From contig NZ_AP028070.1 of NCBI RefSeq assembly GCF_030297175.1, positions 3,534,001 to 3,598,000 on the forward strand: 64,000 nucleotides of DNA, in the 5' to 3' direction. Below are positions 36,112 through 45,104 of the stretch, piece after piece. The DNA comes from Marinobacter sp. LA51 (GTDB taxonomy: Bacteria; Pseudomonadota; Gammaproteobacteria; Pseudomonadales; Oleiphilaceae). Both the position numbers and the translations under genes were made by a program. The notes below the pieces were generated by a model. The model did no database searches, was not told where the DNA came from, and saw only the letters and a program-made list of their open reading frames with translations. How positions within the stretch are numbered: position 1 is the first letter of the stretch; the number at the start of each line of letters is the position of its first letter.

Positions 36112-37176
36112 TTACAACAGGTCGTCCAGGTTCATGGTTTCTACCTCGTCCGGCTGGTCATCCCAAAAGCTGCCCAGCTGGCCCAGAGGGGTGCGATGGC
36201 CGGTATTCTCCACCCAGAGCCGATCGGAAATGGCGACGATCATGTTGGTGGCCATGGCATCTACAAATCGCCAGTCGGCGTTGGCGGGTGTCTGCTCGAG
36301 CGAGCGCGCGTGCTCCCGAATGACGTGTTTGACCAGATCCTGGTCACCCTTGTTAATCGCTGCGATGGCGTGGAATACGTGCGGCAGACGAACCCCTGCT
36401 GCCTCGCCCTGCCCGTCGGCAATATCGAGGCGTTCGAAGGCATTTTCACCTTCCGGCTCTGCGCCCGGGATCATGGCCCAGACAGTTGCCCGAAGCGCCA
36501 TGGGGGCTCCCCACCACTTTTCGTTCTCAAGACATTCCGTTGCCCGGGCGACAATCGAGCCGACATTGGCAGGTACGCCTATGGAAGATGTCGACTGGAT
36601 CTGGGCATTCAGCGCCTGCAGGCCAGACAACAGGCCCGCCAGGTAAATAAACTCATCTTTGTCATCGGCGAAATCCGGGCATTCGCCAGTTCCGGGCGCA
36701 CCGTAGTAGGCATTGTGATGCTTCCAGCCCTTGAAATAGCGCTCGGAAGCCAGGACATAGGCGCGTTTCTGACGAATCAGGGCGTCCTCGGCTTCGTTGG
36801 CATTCATGGCGTGCATGGCCGCCAGACCATCCAGCTCGAACTCCCGGGCCTTCTCCTCGGCGCAACCACCCGCCGAAAGATACAGCATGACGGCCAGCTG
36901 ATCCGGCTCAGAAGTGACCCGACCGAAGGACATCAGCAGCGGCGCGGTAGCCTCACTCATAGCACAGCCCATGGCCAGATCGCTGCTTTCCAGCAGGTAA
37001 GGCACGGTGTGATCCCGGGAGAAGCCTTGCATGACGTCGCCCGTGGTCTTGTAGAGCATGTTGTTGACTGCTCCACAGCCACTGAGTAACGCCCCTGCCA
37101 TCAGTGCGGCACCCCATCCCTTCAGCCGGGGCCAAACGGGTGATCGTTCCAGTGAGTGAGTCAGGGGATCTGTCAT
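36112..37176 (-). CDS. TRAP transporter-associated TatT-like lipoprotein
   Basis: The 354-residue product (ATG 37176) has a lipoprotein signal: GWGAALMAGALLSGC with the lipobox Cys at about residue 34. The mature part is all helical, with repeated helix pairs as in TatT, the TPR-like partner seen with some TRAP systems; the segment GCAMSEATAPLLMSFGRV is typical. Placement directly before a fused TRAP permease supports this. It would sit in the periplasm bound to a membrane and may help pass ligand to the solute receptor. In this genome the receptor gene is on the far side of the HU gene. Confidence 0.83.
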   Translation of the reverse strand: MTDPLTHSLERSPVWPRLKGWGAALMAGALLSGCGAVNNMLYKTTGDVMQGFSRDHTVPYLLESSDLAMGCAMSEATAPLLMSFGRVTSEPDQLAVMLYLSAGGCAEEKAREFELDGLAAMHAMNANEAEDALIRQKRAYVLASERYFKGWKHHNAYYGAPGTGECPDFADDKDEFIYLAGLLSGLQALNAQIQSTSSIGVPANVGSIVARATECLENEKWWGAPMALRATVWAMIPGAEPEGENAFERLDIADGQGEAAGVRLPHVFHAIAAINKGDQDLVKHVIREHARSLEQTPANADWRFVDAMATNMIVAISDRLWVENTGHRTPLGQLGSFWDDQPDEVETMNLDDLL

Positions 37177-37460
37177 CGTAGGTCTACCTTTAGCGTTTTT
37201 ATTCTCAACGTTGTGCGTGGGCATGATGCCGCCGATCCAGCCCAACCCACCGTGTTACAGACTGTAACCAAGGCCGCATTATGGCTCACAAGATCCTGTT
37301 TTTATGAGACCGGCGCCGCAAATGACGCCAAACACCGCGGCAAATCCCGGAGCCGGAATTTGCACATTGAACGCCAACCCACTATAGATGAGACCAACTG
37401 CAGGCCATCGCGCCTGTAGCCAGCACCCAGACCAAAACAGAAATAAAAAAGGAGTATCCG
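37177..37460. promoter_or_regulatory. Divergent intergenic region between the TatT-like gene and the HU gene
   Basis: This 284-base gap should hold the promoters of both genes. I see no convincing promoter motif or small gene; only AAAAGGAG close before the HU start codon is clear. Confidence 0.4.
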
Positions 37461-37733
37461 ATGCGCAAACCCGAACTAGCTGCCGCTATTGCTGATCAAA
37501 CCGGCCTAACCCGCGACAAGGCCAGCGAGGTGATTACCGCGTTTACCGATCAGGTCTCTGCGGCCGCTGCGAGGGGTGAAGACGTCACCCTGATCGGTTT
37601 TGGTACGTTCAATATTCGCTCCCGGGAAGCGCGGGATGGCAGGAACCCGCAAACCGGAGCCAGCATTCGCATTCCGGCCAGCAAGACCGTTGGCTTCAAG
37701 GCCGGCAAGGGACTTAAGGATAAAATCAGCTGA
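37461..37733 (+). CDS. hup: HU-family DNA-binding protein
   Basis: The 90-residue protein is a complete HU/IHF-fold histone-like protein. The helical dimer part begins MRKPELAAAIADQTGLTRDK, then GEDVTLIGFGTFNIRSREARDG, the arm with NPQTGASIRIPASKTVGF that inserts into the DNA minor groove, and an ending KAGKGLKDKIS. It compacts and bends DNA. A strong ribosome site (AAAAGGAG) precedes it. It lies between TRAP genes of the opposite strand and probably is an independent unit. Confidence 0.95.
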   Translation: MRKPELAAAIADQTGLTRDKASEVITAFTDQVSAAAARGEDVTLIGFGTFNIRSREARDGRNPQTGASIRIPASKTVGFKAGKGLKDKIS

Positions 37734-37738
37734 CTAAG

Positions 37739-37764
37739 ACGGGGCCTGCGCTGACAGGCCCCGT
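37739..37764. terminator. Strong hairpin between convergent HU and solute-binding genes
   Basis: A 10-bp stem ACGGGGCCTG (37739-37748) / CAGGCCCCGT (37755-37764), loop CGCTGA, with only few T behind it. Probably stops transcription from both sides. Confidence 0.75.
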
Positions 37765-37793
37765 TATATCGCGAACAACAACGCAAATCACTT

Positions 37794-38813
37794 TCAGGAA
37801 GCACACTCTGCGCGGGTTGCATCCACCCGGCACCGAATCGCCTTCATCAACTTGATGGCCCGTTCGTCAAAAACCCCATCATCCAGCAGCGACAGCCGCA
37901 CCTTGCGCAGCATCTTGTCGTACTCGGCAGTGTCTTCCTGCGGCAAGTTCATCCACACCGTCTTGGGAATCTCCGCTTCGGCCTGGGCGATGATGTCGTA
38001 CGCTTCATCAATGCGTTTGATTGATTCATTACGCACCATCTGAGCCGCCTCATCCGGGAAACGGTCACGGTGGATAATCACCTGGAAGTTCATGTAGCCA
38101 ATCGCGTATTTCACGACGGCACCGTTAGGCTCAACGCCCTTGTAGAGTTCAAGCGGTGTGTAGGCAACTGCCGGGGCGTAGGCGAGGTCGACGCTGCCAT
38201 TATTGAATTTTCCGGCAAAATTGGCCGAGTTAGAGCCCACCACCGAAGCACCAACGTGCCGGACCATGCGCACGGAAGCCTGATCATAATCCAGGGTCGC
38301 AATACGCTTGCCCTGGAGCTTCTCCACGGAATCGATTCCACGGTCACGGGTATGCAGGTAAATCGCCCCACCCGGGAACACACCGGCGACTTCATAGGGG
38401 CCGTCAATCAGGAATGGTCGAGCCTTGGCCTGGCTAAGGGTGTTGTACAGAAGGCGCATCTCCTGCTCGCCGGGAACGGCTCCCATCGCTTCCAGGCTGC
38501 CGGTGAACTTGTTGAACTCCCGGGCCCGGGTGCCAGTGAGCAACACAGCATCGCACTGGCCCGCCTTGAAGTCCTCGGCGGCCACCTTTTCATCGGTATA
38601 GGCCCGAAGGTTCAGCTTGATGCCCTGCTTCAGGGCCACCGGCTGGAAGGTCTTGGTGATGGCAAACAGGGGGCCATTAGCACCTACCGGATCGAATACG
38701 CAAAAGCTGCGTTTCAGCGTTTCACCCTGGCCATGGCTCAGGGTAGGGGAAAAAAGACTGACACACAGGGCGGCAGCCATGGCCACCCGATGCGGGAAGG
38801 TTGCTGATGTCAC
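37794..38813 (-). CDS. Putative periplasmic solute-binding protein (DUF6091/TRAP receptor type)
   Basis: I choose GTG 38813, preceded by AGGAG, which gives 339 residues with a proper signal peptide (VAMAAALCVSLFSPTLSHGQ); the frame is open further upstream but lacks a signal. The mature part begins KRSFCVFDPVGANGPLF and resembles periplasmic binding proteins of the phosphonate/TRAP type: AGQCDAVLLTGTRAREF and GKRIATLDYDQASVRM lie in the ligand cleft region. I infer that it is the receptor for the fused TRAP permease at 34020-36104. Four Cys suggest disulphides. The ligand is unknown. Confidence 0.8.
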   Translation of the reverse strand: MTSATFPHRVAMAAALCVSLFSPTLSHGQGETLKRSFCVFDPVGANGPLFAITKTFQPVALKQGIKLNLRAYTDEKVAAEDFKAGQCDAVLLTGTRAREFNKFTGSLEAMGAVPGEQEMRLLYNTLSQAKARPFLIDGPYEVAGVFPGGAIYLHTRDRGIDSVEKLQGKRIATLDYDQASVRMVRHVGASVVGSNSANFAGKFNNGSVDLAYAPAVAYTPLELYKGVEPNGAVVKYAIGYMNFQVIIHRDRFPDEAAQMVRNESIKRIDEAYDIIAQAEAEIPKTVWMNLPQEDTAEYDKMLRKVRLSLLDDGVFDERAIKLMKAIRCRVDATRAECAS

Positions 38814-39024
38814 GGGAGGACTCCTGATGTTTTTATTGTCGGGCGCCGGTACGTCCAGGTGTACCGACCGGCCCGCTTTCCTTGGCTGACAGTAAGCCGG
38901 CCTCGGTAAGGATACGTTGGCACCGGTGGCTGTCATCAAGGACTTTTCAGGAACAACAGGAGATTCTGTGATGGTGTCGACAGAGATATCACTACCTCTG
39001 CCGCATTTTGACCGGGATCCGCGC

Positions 39025-40332
39025 TCAGGTCTCCGGGTGCTGCCAGGCCACCTTGCCCCCAGCCAGGGTCAGGCGCACCACACCCGGCACTTCGCGACCG
39101 GTAACCGGCGCGTGGCGACCTACCGAAAGCAGGGTATCGTCTGCCGGCGTCCAGTAGTGCTCTGGGTTGAACACGCACAGGTCGGCCACTTCACCCTCCG
39201 CCAATCGGGCGGTGCGTCCCAGAACCGAAGCAGGCCCCGAAGTCAGCGCCCGCATAAGTTCCGGGAATCCCAGCTCATTCAGTTCCACCAACTCCAGCCC
39301 CAGGGAGAGAACACTCTCAATGGTGGACAGACCCGGTTCGGTGGCCGCCAGGGGAGCCTGTTTGGCCGCTGTATCGTGGGGTTGGTGCTGGCTGGTGATG
39401 GCATCGATGACGCCGTCCCGGACACCGGCAAGCAGTGCCTTCCGATCGCGTTCACTGCGCAGCGGCGGCCGGACATGGAAACGACTGTCGAAGCCGGCCA
39501 ACGCGTCCTCGGTGAACAGCAGCTGATGAATGGCCACGTCGGCGGTTACCGCAATACCACGACTGCGGGCCTCGGCAAGCATCTCGACACTGCGGGCACA
39601 GGACAGTTGACTCAGGTGCAACCGTGCCCCGGTTTCTTCGGCCAGCAGGATCATCTCCATCACCGCCGTGGTTTCGGCCACTTCAGGAATGCCAAGTAAC
39701 CCCAGACGAGACGTCACCACGCCATCGTGGGCATAGCCATCCGCCGCCAGGGCCTGGTTCTCCGGTCGGAACATGACCGTCAGGCCAAAGGTCTGGGCGT
39801 AGGCCATACACCGACGCAGAACCCGGGCATTGCGCACACCCCGGCCGCCATTGCCCACCGCGACACAGCCAGCAGCGGCCAGACCCGCCATATCACTGAG
39901 CAGTTCGCCTTCCAGGCCCCGGGTGATGGCACCCACCGGCAGAACGTGAACAGAGGCCCGGTTGCTGGCCAGATCCCGGATCAGGTTGGTCACCGCACCC
40001 GAGTCATTGACCGGCGATGTCTCCGGCGAGGCGCACACCGTGGTGAAGCCACCGTGGGCGGCCGCCCGGGTTTCCGACTCGATATTGCCTTTCTGACCGT
40101 TGCCCGGCTCCCTCAGGTTGCAGTGCAGGTCGACAAAGCCCGGGCTGATGACACAGCCTTCGGCATTCACAGTTCCATCGGCACTGGCCCGTGCCGCCGC
40201 CTCGCCCATGGCCACAATGTGGCCGTCTTTAATGAGCAGGGCGGTGTTCTCGGCGTCGGTATCCAGGCTATCCAGCAGGCGCCCGCCAACAATCTTCAGG
40301 CTTGCGCCGCTGTCTTGAACTGAACGACTCAT
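39025..40332 (-). CDS. pyrC': Inactive dihydroorotase-like protein PyrC'
   Basis: The 435-residue protein has the dihydroorotase fold. Where active enzymes have His-x-His after GFVD, this one reads [10 protein letters not shown], so the second metal-binding His is Asn72. Other metal ligands are also poor: an active-site Lys or His is missing at [15 protein letters not shown]. Such PyrC' proteins serve as structural partners of aspartate carbamoyltransferase in pseudomonads. The start overlaps the pyrB stop by 4 bases, exactly the pyrBC' arrangement. An active dihydroorotase must be encoded elsewhere. Confidence 0.93.
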   Translation of the reverse strand: MSRSVQDSGASLKIVGGRLLDSLDTDAENTALLIKDGHIVAMGEAAARASADGTVNAEGCVISPGFVDLHCNLREPGNGQKGNIESETRAAAHGGFTTVCASPETSPVNDSGAVTNLIRDLASNRASVHVLPVGAITRGLEGELLSDMAGLAAAGCVAVGNGGRGVRNARVLRRCMAYAQTFGLTVMFRPENQALAADGYAHDGVVTSRLGLLGIPEVAETTAVMEMILLAEETGARLHLSQLSCARSVEMLAEARSRGIAVTADVAIHQLLFTEDALAGFDSRFHVRPPLRSERDRKALLAGVRDGVIDAITSQHQPHDTAAKQAPLAATEPGLSTIESVLSLGLELVELNELGFPELMRALTSGPASVLGRTARLAEGEVADLCVFNPEHYWTPADDTLLSVGRHAPVTGREVPGVVRLTLAGGKVAWQHPET

Positions 40333-41342
40333 ACCTGTCCTCCCTGAGTCTGCGTGCGCTGGCGTTCGGCAAGCTGCCCGCCCATGGCCATGGACATTAC
40401 CGCCATGCGGATCGCGATGCCGTTGGTCACCTGATTCAGGATGACCGACTGCGGCCCATCGGCCACTGCCGATTCAATCTCAACTCCACGGTTGATCGGG
40501 CCCGGGTGCATCACAATGCAATCCGGATGCGCCAGCGCCAGCTTGTCCCGGTTCAGCCCGTACAGCCGATAGAACTCTCGCTCACTGGGCAACAGGGCAC
40601 CCTCCATTCGCTCGTTCTGGAGCCGAAGCATGATCACCACATCGAGGTCTTTCATGCCCTCAGCCATGTCGTAGTAAACGGTACAGCCCAGGCTCTCGAC
40701 ATCCTTGGGCAACAAGGTGCCCGGCGCAATGACCCGCACCTCGGCGACACCGAGGACATTGAGCGCCCGGATCTGCGAGCGCGCTACCCGTGAGTGCAAG
40801 ACGTCTCCAACAATGGCGACTTTCAGGCCCTCGAATCCGCCCTTGTGCTGGCGAATGGTGAGCATGTCCAGCATGGCCTGGGTCGGGTGGGCATGACGGC
40901 CATCACCGGCATTGATGATGGCCACCCCGGGCGTGACGCTCTCGGCGATAAAGTGTGGCGCTCCACTCTGAGAATGGCGCACAACAAACATGTCGCTGGC
41001 CATCGCCTCGAGATTCAGCAGGGTATCGGACAGGGATTCACCTTTGGAGGTGGCCGAAGTGCTGATATCCAGATTAAGCACGTCGGCGGACAGCCGTTTT
41101 GCTGCCAACTCGAAGGTACTTCGGGTACGGGTACTGGACTCAAAGAACAGGTTCACCACCGTGCGTCCTCGCAGCAGCGGAACCTTCTTGATGGTGCGCT
41201 CCCCCACTTCGATGAAGGAATCAGCGGTATCCAGAATGTCCGTCAACAGGTCACGGCTTAGACCGTCGAGAGTCAGGAAATGGCGCAACTGACCATCCCG
41301 GGTCAGCTGCAAGTGGTGCGGGGAAGGATCGTTTGCGGTCAT
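40329..41342 (-). CDS. pyrB: Aspartate carbamoyltransferase catalytic subunit
   Basis: The 337-residue enzyme joins carbamoyl phosphate and aspartate in the second step of pyrimidine synthesis. The carbamoyl phosphate site is [18 protein letters not shown], followed by [28 protein letters not shown], and [12 protein letters not shown]. The N-terminal extension of about 25 residues is as in pseudomonad enzymes that bind PyrC'. pyrR lies 59 bases upstream with a terminator-like hairpin between. Confidence 0.97.
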   Translation of the reverse strand: MTANDPSPHHLQLTRDGQLRHFLTLDGLSRDLLTDILDTADSFIEVGERTIKKVPLLRGRTVVNLFFESSTRTRSTFELAAKRLSADVLNLDISTSATSKGESLSDTLLNLEAMASDMFVVRHSQSGAPHFIAESVTPGVAIINAGDGRHAHPTQAMLDMLTIRQHKGGFEGLKVAIVGDVLHSRVARSQIRALNVLGVAEVRVIAPGTLLPKDVESLGCTVYYDMAEGMKDLDVVIMLRLQNERMEGALLPSEREFYRLYGLNRDKLALAHPDCIVMHPGPINRGVEIESAVADGPQSVILNQVTNGIAIRMAVMSMAMGGQLAERQRTQTQGGQV

Positions 41343-41387
41343 GAGTCGCCTGTATGCTGTTCGGGTTTCTTATCGTTAGCGTATGGC

Positions 41388-41415
41388 CAAAAAAAGCCGA
41401 ATCAATGTCCGGCTT
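41388..41415 (-). terminator. Terminator-like hairpin between pyrR and pyrB
   Basis: On the minus strand AAGCCG (41415-41410) and CGGCTT (41399-41394) form a stem around the pyrR stop codon, followed by a run of T, TTTTTTT counting those in the stem. Two G-U pairs could lengthen it. A likely attenuation point for pyrB and pyrC'. Confidence 0.7.
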
Positions 41416-41911
41416 CCTGGAGCTCAATGTGTAAGGGATCGGGACCCCGCAGCTTCACCCGCTGATGCGCTTCCAGGGCCAGGGTCCGGCCAACAACGTC
41501 AGGCTGCACCGGCAGTTCCCGGGCGCCCAGATCAATCAGGGTGGCCAGAATGATACTGGCTGGACGACCATAGTCGAAGATCTCGTTCATGGCAGCACGA
41601 ATAGTCCGGCCACTCATGATCACATCGTCGATCAGAATCACGTCACGACCTTCGGTATCGAACGGCAGGCTCGAGGGCTTCACCCTCGGGTTCAGGCCAA
41701 TACGGCTGAAATCATCACGGTAGAAGGAAATATCCAGCTCACCGAAGGGCTCATCCAGGCCCAGGCGCTTGCTGAGTACATCGGCGAGCCAGACACCACC
41801 GGTCCGGATGCCTATCAATGCCGGCTGGTCCACGCCCCGGTCTGCCAGAACCTGGCGCAGGCCGGTTTCCAGCTCATTCAGCAGCTGGTCGATATCAAGC
41901 AGTGCGGTCAT
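41402..41911 (-). CDS. pyrR: Bifunctional pyr operon regulator/uracil phosphoribosyltransferase PyrR
   Basis: The 169-residue protein has the PRPP-binding signature VILIDDVIMSGRTIRAAMNE and the start pattern of PyrR with LIGIRTGGVWLADVL. In Gram-positive bacteria PyrR binds pyr mRNA and causes attenuation; in pseudomonads its role is less clear. Being just before pyrB it could act on the hairpin at its own 3' end. It follows ruvX after 32 bases in one transcriptional direction with gshB-tonB-yqgE. Confidence 0.95.
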   Translation of the reverse strand: MTALLDIDQLLNELETGLRQVLADRGVDQPALIGIRTGGVWLADVLSKRLGLDEPFGELDISFYRDDFSRIGLNPRVKPSSLPFDTEGRDVILIDDVIMSGRTIRAAMNEIFDYGRPASIILATLIDLGARELPVQPDVVGRTLALEAHQRVKLRGPDPLHIELQEAGH

Positions 41912-41943
41912 TACTTCCTCGCTGTTGTAGAGGCCTTGATCGG

Positions 41944-42402
41944 TCAGTGATCGACCCGGTCACGCTGGAGGCCAAACCAGGTTTCCAGAATCAGTACGGC
42001 GGCCCGGTCATCAACACCGTGGCGGCCGAAATCCCGACTACCCCCGGCGGCCATCACCTCACCCTTGGCTTCGAAACTGGTGAGGCGCTCATCCACCATC
42101 TCGACAGCCACATGGTAGCGGCCGTGGAGTCGGTTGCCGAATTTCCGGGCCCGGGCACACATCTCGTTCTCGGTGTCGTCCATGTTCAGCGGCAAGCCCA
42201 CCACTACCAGGTCCGGCTGCCATTCCTGGAGCAATGCCTCCACTTTGGACCAATCAGGAATGCCATCCCGGGCCGGAATCATCGCCACGGGCTGACCGGT
42301 ACCCAGCATTTCCTGACCCGAGGCTACGCCGATGCGGCGGGTGCCGTAATCGAAAGCCAGCACGCGACGGTTGCCCGGTTCAGGCATGTCCAATGGACTC
42401 AC
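41944..42402 (-). CDS. ruvX: Holliday junction resolvase-like protein RuvX (YqgF)
   Basis: The 152-residue protein has an RNase H-like fold: RVLAFDYGTRRIGVASGQ at the start with the first acidic residue, VVVGLPLNMDDTENEM, and VEMVDERLTSFEA plus a last acidic position in GVDDRAAVLILE. It takes part in 16S rRNA 5'-end maturation in E. coli. GTG 42402 or ATG 42387 can be the start; the overlap with yqgE is then 23 or 8 bases. The pairing yqgE-ruvX is widespread. Confidence 0.94.
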   Translation of the reverse strand: MSPLDMPEPGNRRVLAFDYGTRRIGVASGQEMLGTGQPVAMIPARDGIPDWSKVEALLQEWQPDLVVVGLPLNMDDTENEMCARARKFGNRLHGRYHVAVEMVDERLTSFEAKGEVMAAGGSRDFGRHGVDDRAAVLILETWFGLQRDRVDH

Positions 42403-42946
42403 TGAGCTGGTTCAAATCGATGCCGATCAGCTTCAACACCGCCTTGTAGCGATCTTCCCAGGGGGTACGGAAGATAATGTCGGTGGAGGCGGGACAGGTG
42501 AGCCAGGAGTTGCTGCCCAGTTCCTGTTCAAGCTGGCCCTCACTCCAGCCGGCATAGCCCAGGGCCACCAGGAATTCCTCCGGCCCCTGGTTCTGACCGA
42601 TGCCGGCCAGAATATCCCGGGACGTAGTCAGCAGCACATCGTCGGTCACCTCGGCGGTATTCTGCCAGCTGGTTCCCGGCGGGTGCAGGACAAACCCCCG
42701 CTCAGGCTCTACCGGACCGCCGCTGTATACCGGAAGATCCAGTTCGCCGCCGTGCATATCCAGTTGTTCCAGGATTTCACCCAGGTGGATGTCCAGGGGC
42801 TGGTTGATCATCAGGCCAAGTGCGCCATCGTCGGAATGCTCGCACAGGTAGATCACCGCGCCGTGGAAACGTGGGTCCGCAAGATAGGGTGACGCCACCA
42901 GGAAGTGGTGCCTCAGGCTGTTGGGAGAATGCTTTGATGCTGTCAT
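42380..42946 (-). CDS. yqgE: YqgE/AlgH family protein
   Basis: The 188-residue protein begins LRHHFLVASPYLADPRFHGA and continues with AVIYLCEHSDDGALGLMINQP, the family mark, then VYSGGPVEPERGFVLHP and a later GYAGWSEGQLEQEL. Biochemical role is not settled; in Pseudomonas it is called AlgH because of a link to alginate control. The start overlaps tonB by 4 bases and the end overlaps ruvX. Confidence 0.94.
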   Translation of the reverse strand: MTASKHSPNSLRHHFLVASPYLADPRFHGAVIYLCEHSDDGALGLMINQPLDIHLGEILEQLDMHGGELDLPVYSGGPVEPERGFVLHPPGTSWQNTAEVTDDVLLTTSRDILAGIGQNQGPEEFLVALGYAGWSEGQLEQELGSNSWLTCPASTDIIFRTPWEDRYKAVLKLIGIDLNQLSESIGHA

Positions 42947-43809
42947 CCGGAAGTCAGCCCCCGCCGCTGGAAAGACCAGGTTCGTATGATTTCCAATTCG
43001 TCCACCTTCTTGCCCATAGAGTCCGGGAACGGCGCAAACGGCGACGCCATTCGGACGATTCGGATGGCGGCGTCATCCAGCACTGTACTTCCGGAGGACT
43101 GAAGCACCGCCACTTCCTTGATTGTGCCATCTTTGCGGAGGGAAACCAGCATTCGAAGTGTGCCGTAAATTCCTGCGCGTCGTGCTTCGGTGGGGTAATT
43201 GATGTTGCCAACCCGGGTGACCTTGCTGATCCAGTTCTGGACGTACCAGGCGTTGGTCGATTTCAGGGTCGAGGCGGCCGTCACCCGCATCACTCGCGGC
43301 TTGCGTGCATAGGCCTGTTGCTGGGCATCAAGGCGCGCTTCCAGGCTCGCAATTTCCAGGCTCCGCTCCATCAGGCTCTTCTTTTCACGAACCGGCACCG
43401 GCTCCTCAACCGGTTCGGTGCGTTCCGTCGGCTGCTCAATCTTGCGACTGGACTGGGCCTCGGTTTGCACCACCTGTTGTTCACGCACAGGCTGCGGTTC
43501 CGTTTTCGAAGGCGGCTCCGGTTGCACTTGGGCCTCTTCCTGCTGGCTGACCTGGGCCGGGTTCGGCGTGGTCATTTCCTCGGCCTGTTCCTCACTGCCA
43601 CTGCCCTGCTGATTGGTCTGAGCCAGAAAATCGGCTTCTTCCGGTGCCAGTTCGTCCTCAAACTGCGACAGGGTAATTTCCATGGTCTGTGCCGAAGACC
43701 GGGGCGGCTCCGGGGCAAAGGTAATCCCCAACACGATCATGGCATGCACCGCGAGCGCCATAAAAAGGGTAAAGGAAAACCGGTCGAAGTCGCTTACCTG
43801 AACTGCCAT
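42943..43809 (-). CDS. tonB: TonB-like energy transducer
   Basis: The 288-residue protein has one N-terminal membrane segment (about 13-32, LFMALAVHAMIVLGI), a long middle rich in Glu, Gln and Pro (about 40-150) that would span the periplasm, and a C-terminal TonB domain with YPTEARRAGIYGTLRMLVSL, followed by VLQSSGSTVLDDAAIRIVRM. It passes energy from ExbB-ExbD to outer-membrane receptors such as that at 6452-8584. No exbBD is in the window. The order gshB-tonB-yqgE-ruvX is that of pseudomonads. Confidence 0.93.
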   Translation of the reverse strand: MAVQVSDFDRFSFTLFMALAVHAMIVLGITFAPEPPRSSAQTMEITLSQFEDELAPEEADFLAQTNQQGSGSEEQAEEMTTPNPAQVSQQEEAQVQPEPPSKTEPQPVREQQVVQTEAQSSRKIEQPTERTEPVEEPVPVREKKSLMERSLEIASLEARLDAQQQAYARKPRVMRVTAASTLKSTNAWYVQNWISKVTRVGNINYPTEARRAGIYGTLRMLVSLRKDGTIKEVAVLQSSGSTVLDDAAIRIVRMASPFAPFPDSMGKKVDELEIIRTWSFQRRGLTSG

Positions 43810-43847
43810 TCCAGATCCTGGTTAAATCGTTAGCCCCGGGCCAGGCA

Positions 43848-44810
43848 TTACGCCCGTTTTCGCGCCTCCAGGCGCTTGGCAACCGCGTCCATCAACAGGC
43901 CGGCAATATCGATGCCGAACGCCGTGTCGAGCTCGCGGATACAGGTGGGGCTGGTTACATTGATTTCAGTGAGATAATCGCCAATGACATCAAGCCCGAC
44001 AAACATCAGGCCTTTTTCCTTGATGATCGGGGCAACACGGTCGCAGATCTCGCGGTCCCGCGCCGTCAATTCGCGCCCTTCACCTCGGCCACCTGCCGCC
44101 AGATTGCCACGATTCTCGCCTTGCGACGGAATACGTGCAAGGGCGTAAGGCACAGGTTCGCCCTCAATCATCAGAATGCGCTTGTCGCCGTCGGTGATCT
44201 CCGGAATGTACTTCTGGGCCATGGCCTGGTGCTCACCGTAATTGGTCAGCGTTTCAATGATGACGCCCAGGTTAAAGTCGTTTTCCCGGATCCGGAAAAT
44301 CGAGTGTCCGCCCATGCCATCGACCGGTTTCATGATGACATCACCATGGCGGGCGTAAAATTCCTTGAATCGGGTCGCTGACCGGCTTACCAACAACGGC
44401 GGGGTCAGATCCTCGAACTGGGTAGCAAACAGCTTCTCATTGCAATCCCGCAGGGTTGCCGCCGGGTTCACCACCAGGGCACCTTGCTGCTCCGCCGACT
44501 CAAGGATGTAGGTCGCCATCAGGAACTCACGGTCCACTGGTGGGTCCTTGCGCATCAGGATGACATCCAGGTCCCCCAGAGCACGATCCTGACTGGGTCC
44601 AAAGCTGTACCAGTTTTCGGGATCGTTGTGCACCGTCAGGCCCCTGGTTTCGGCCATGGCCCTGCCACCGTCCATGTACATGTCCGGCAGTTCCATATAT
44701 TCGATTTCCCAGCCACGTTTTTGCGCCGCCAGCAACATCGCCAGTGAACTGTCTTTCTTGAAGTGGATATCCTCTATTGGATCCATCACGATCCCGAGTC
44801 GGACTGTCAT
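43848..44810 (-). CDS. gshB: Glutathione synthetase
   Basis: The 320-residue ATP-grasp enzyme joins gamma-glutamylcysteine and glycine. It begins VRLGIVMDPIEDIHFKKDS, a strong GshB mark, with DVILMRKDPPVDREFLMATY, then the ATP-grasp parts DVIMKPVDGMGGHSIFRI and the ending MFVGLDVIGDYLTEINVTSP with metal-binding acid and Asn. Length is normal. It is first in the leftward operon; 294 bases separate it from pilG. Confidence 0.97.
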   Translation of the reverse strand: MTVRLGIVMDPIEDIHFKKDSSLAMLLAAQKRGWEIEYMELPDMYMDGGRAMAETRGLTVHNDPENWYSFGPSQDRALGDLDVILMRKDPPVDREFLMATYILESAEQQGALVVNPAATLRDCNEKLFATQFEDLTPPLLVSRSATRFKEFYARHGDVIMKPVDGMGGHSIFRIRENDFNLGVIIETLTNYGEHQAMAQKYIPEITDGDKRILMIEGEPVPYALARIPSQGENRGNLAAGGRGEGRELTARDREICDRVAPIIKEKGLMFVGLDVIGDYLTEINVTSPTCIRELDTAFGIDIAGLLMDAVAKRLEARKRA

Positions 44811-45104
44811 AGTGCCTCTTGAAATCCAAGGGTTGAAAACACGAACCGGTCAGCAGAGTGGACCGGGCAATAAGTGCTATGCTGAGACGTCGAATGGTAT
44901 TGTACCCGAGCCACGAATGCATCCGCAGAAATCCTCAGCCGATTACGTGACGTTGCAGGCGGAAGTACATTTGGTCACAAAGTAATACTTTTTATCCAGC
45001 CATTGATACTCTATAAATAGGCGGGGTTTATAGAACAGCCGTAAGGTTTGTGCTAAAACCCGTTGTAAAATAATGACAGTCGCTGAGCGCAAGGCAGTTG
45101 GACA
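44811..45104. promoter_or_regulatory. Divergent gshB-pilG intergenic region with inverted repeat
   Basis: This 294-base gap must hold promoters for gshB and pilG. An inverted repeat CTATAAA (45011-45017) / TTTATAG (45027-45033) lies 72 bases before the pilG start and could be an operator. A weak promoter, TTGTGC (45048-45053) and TAATGA (45071-45076) with 17 bases between, is the best candidate I see. No small gene is evident. Confidence 0.4.
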
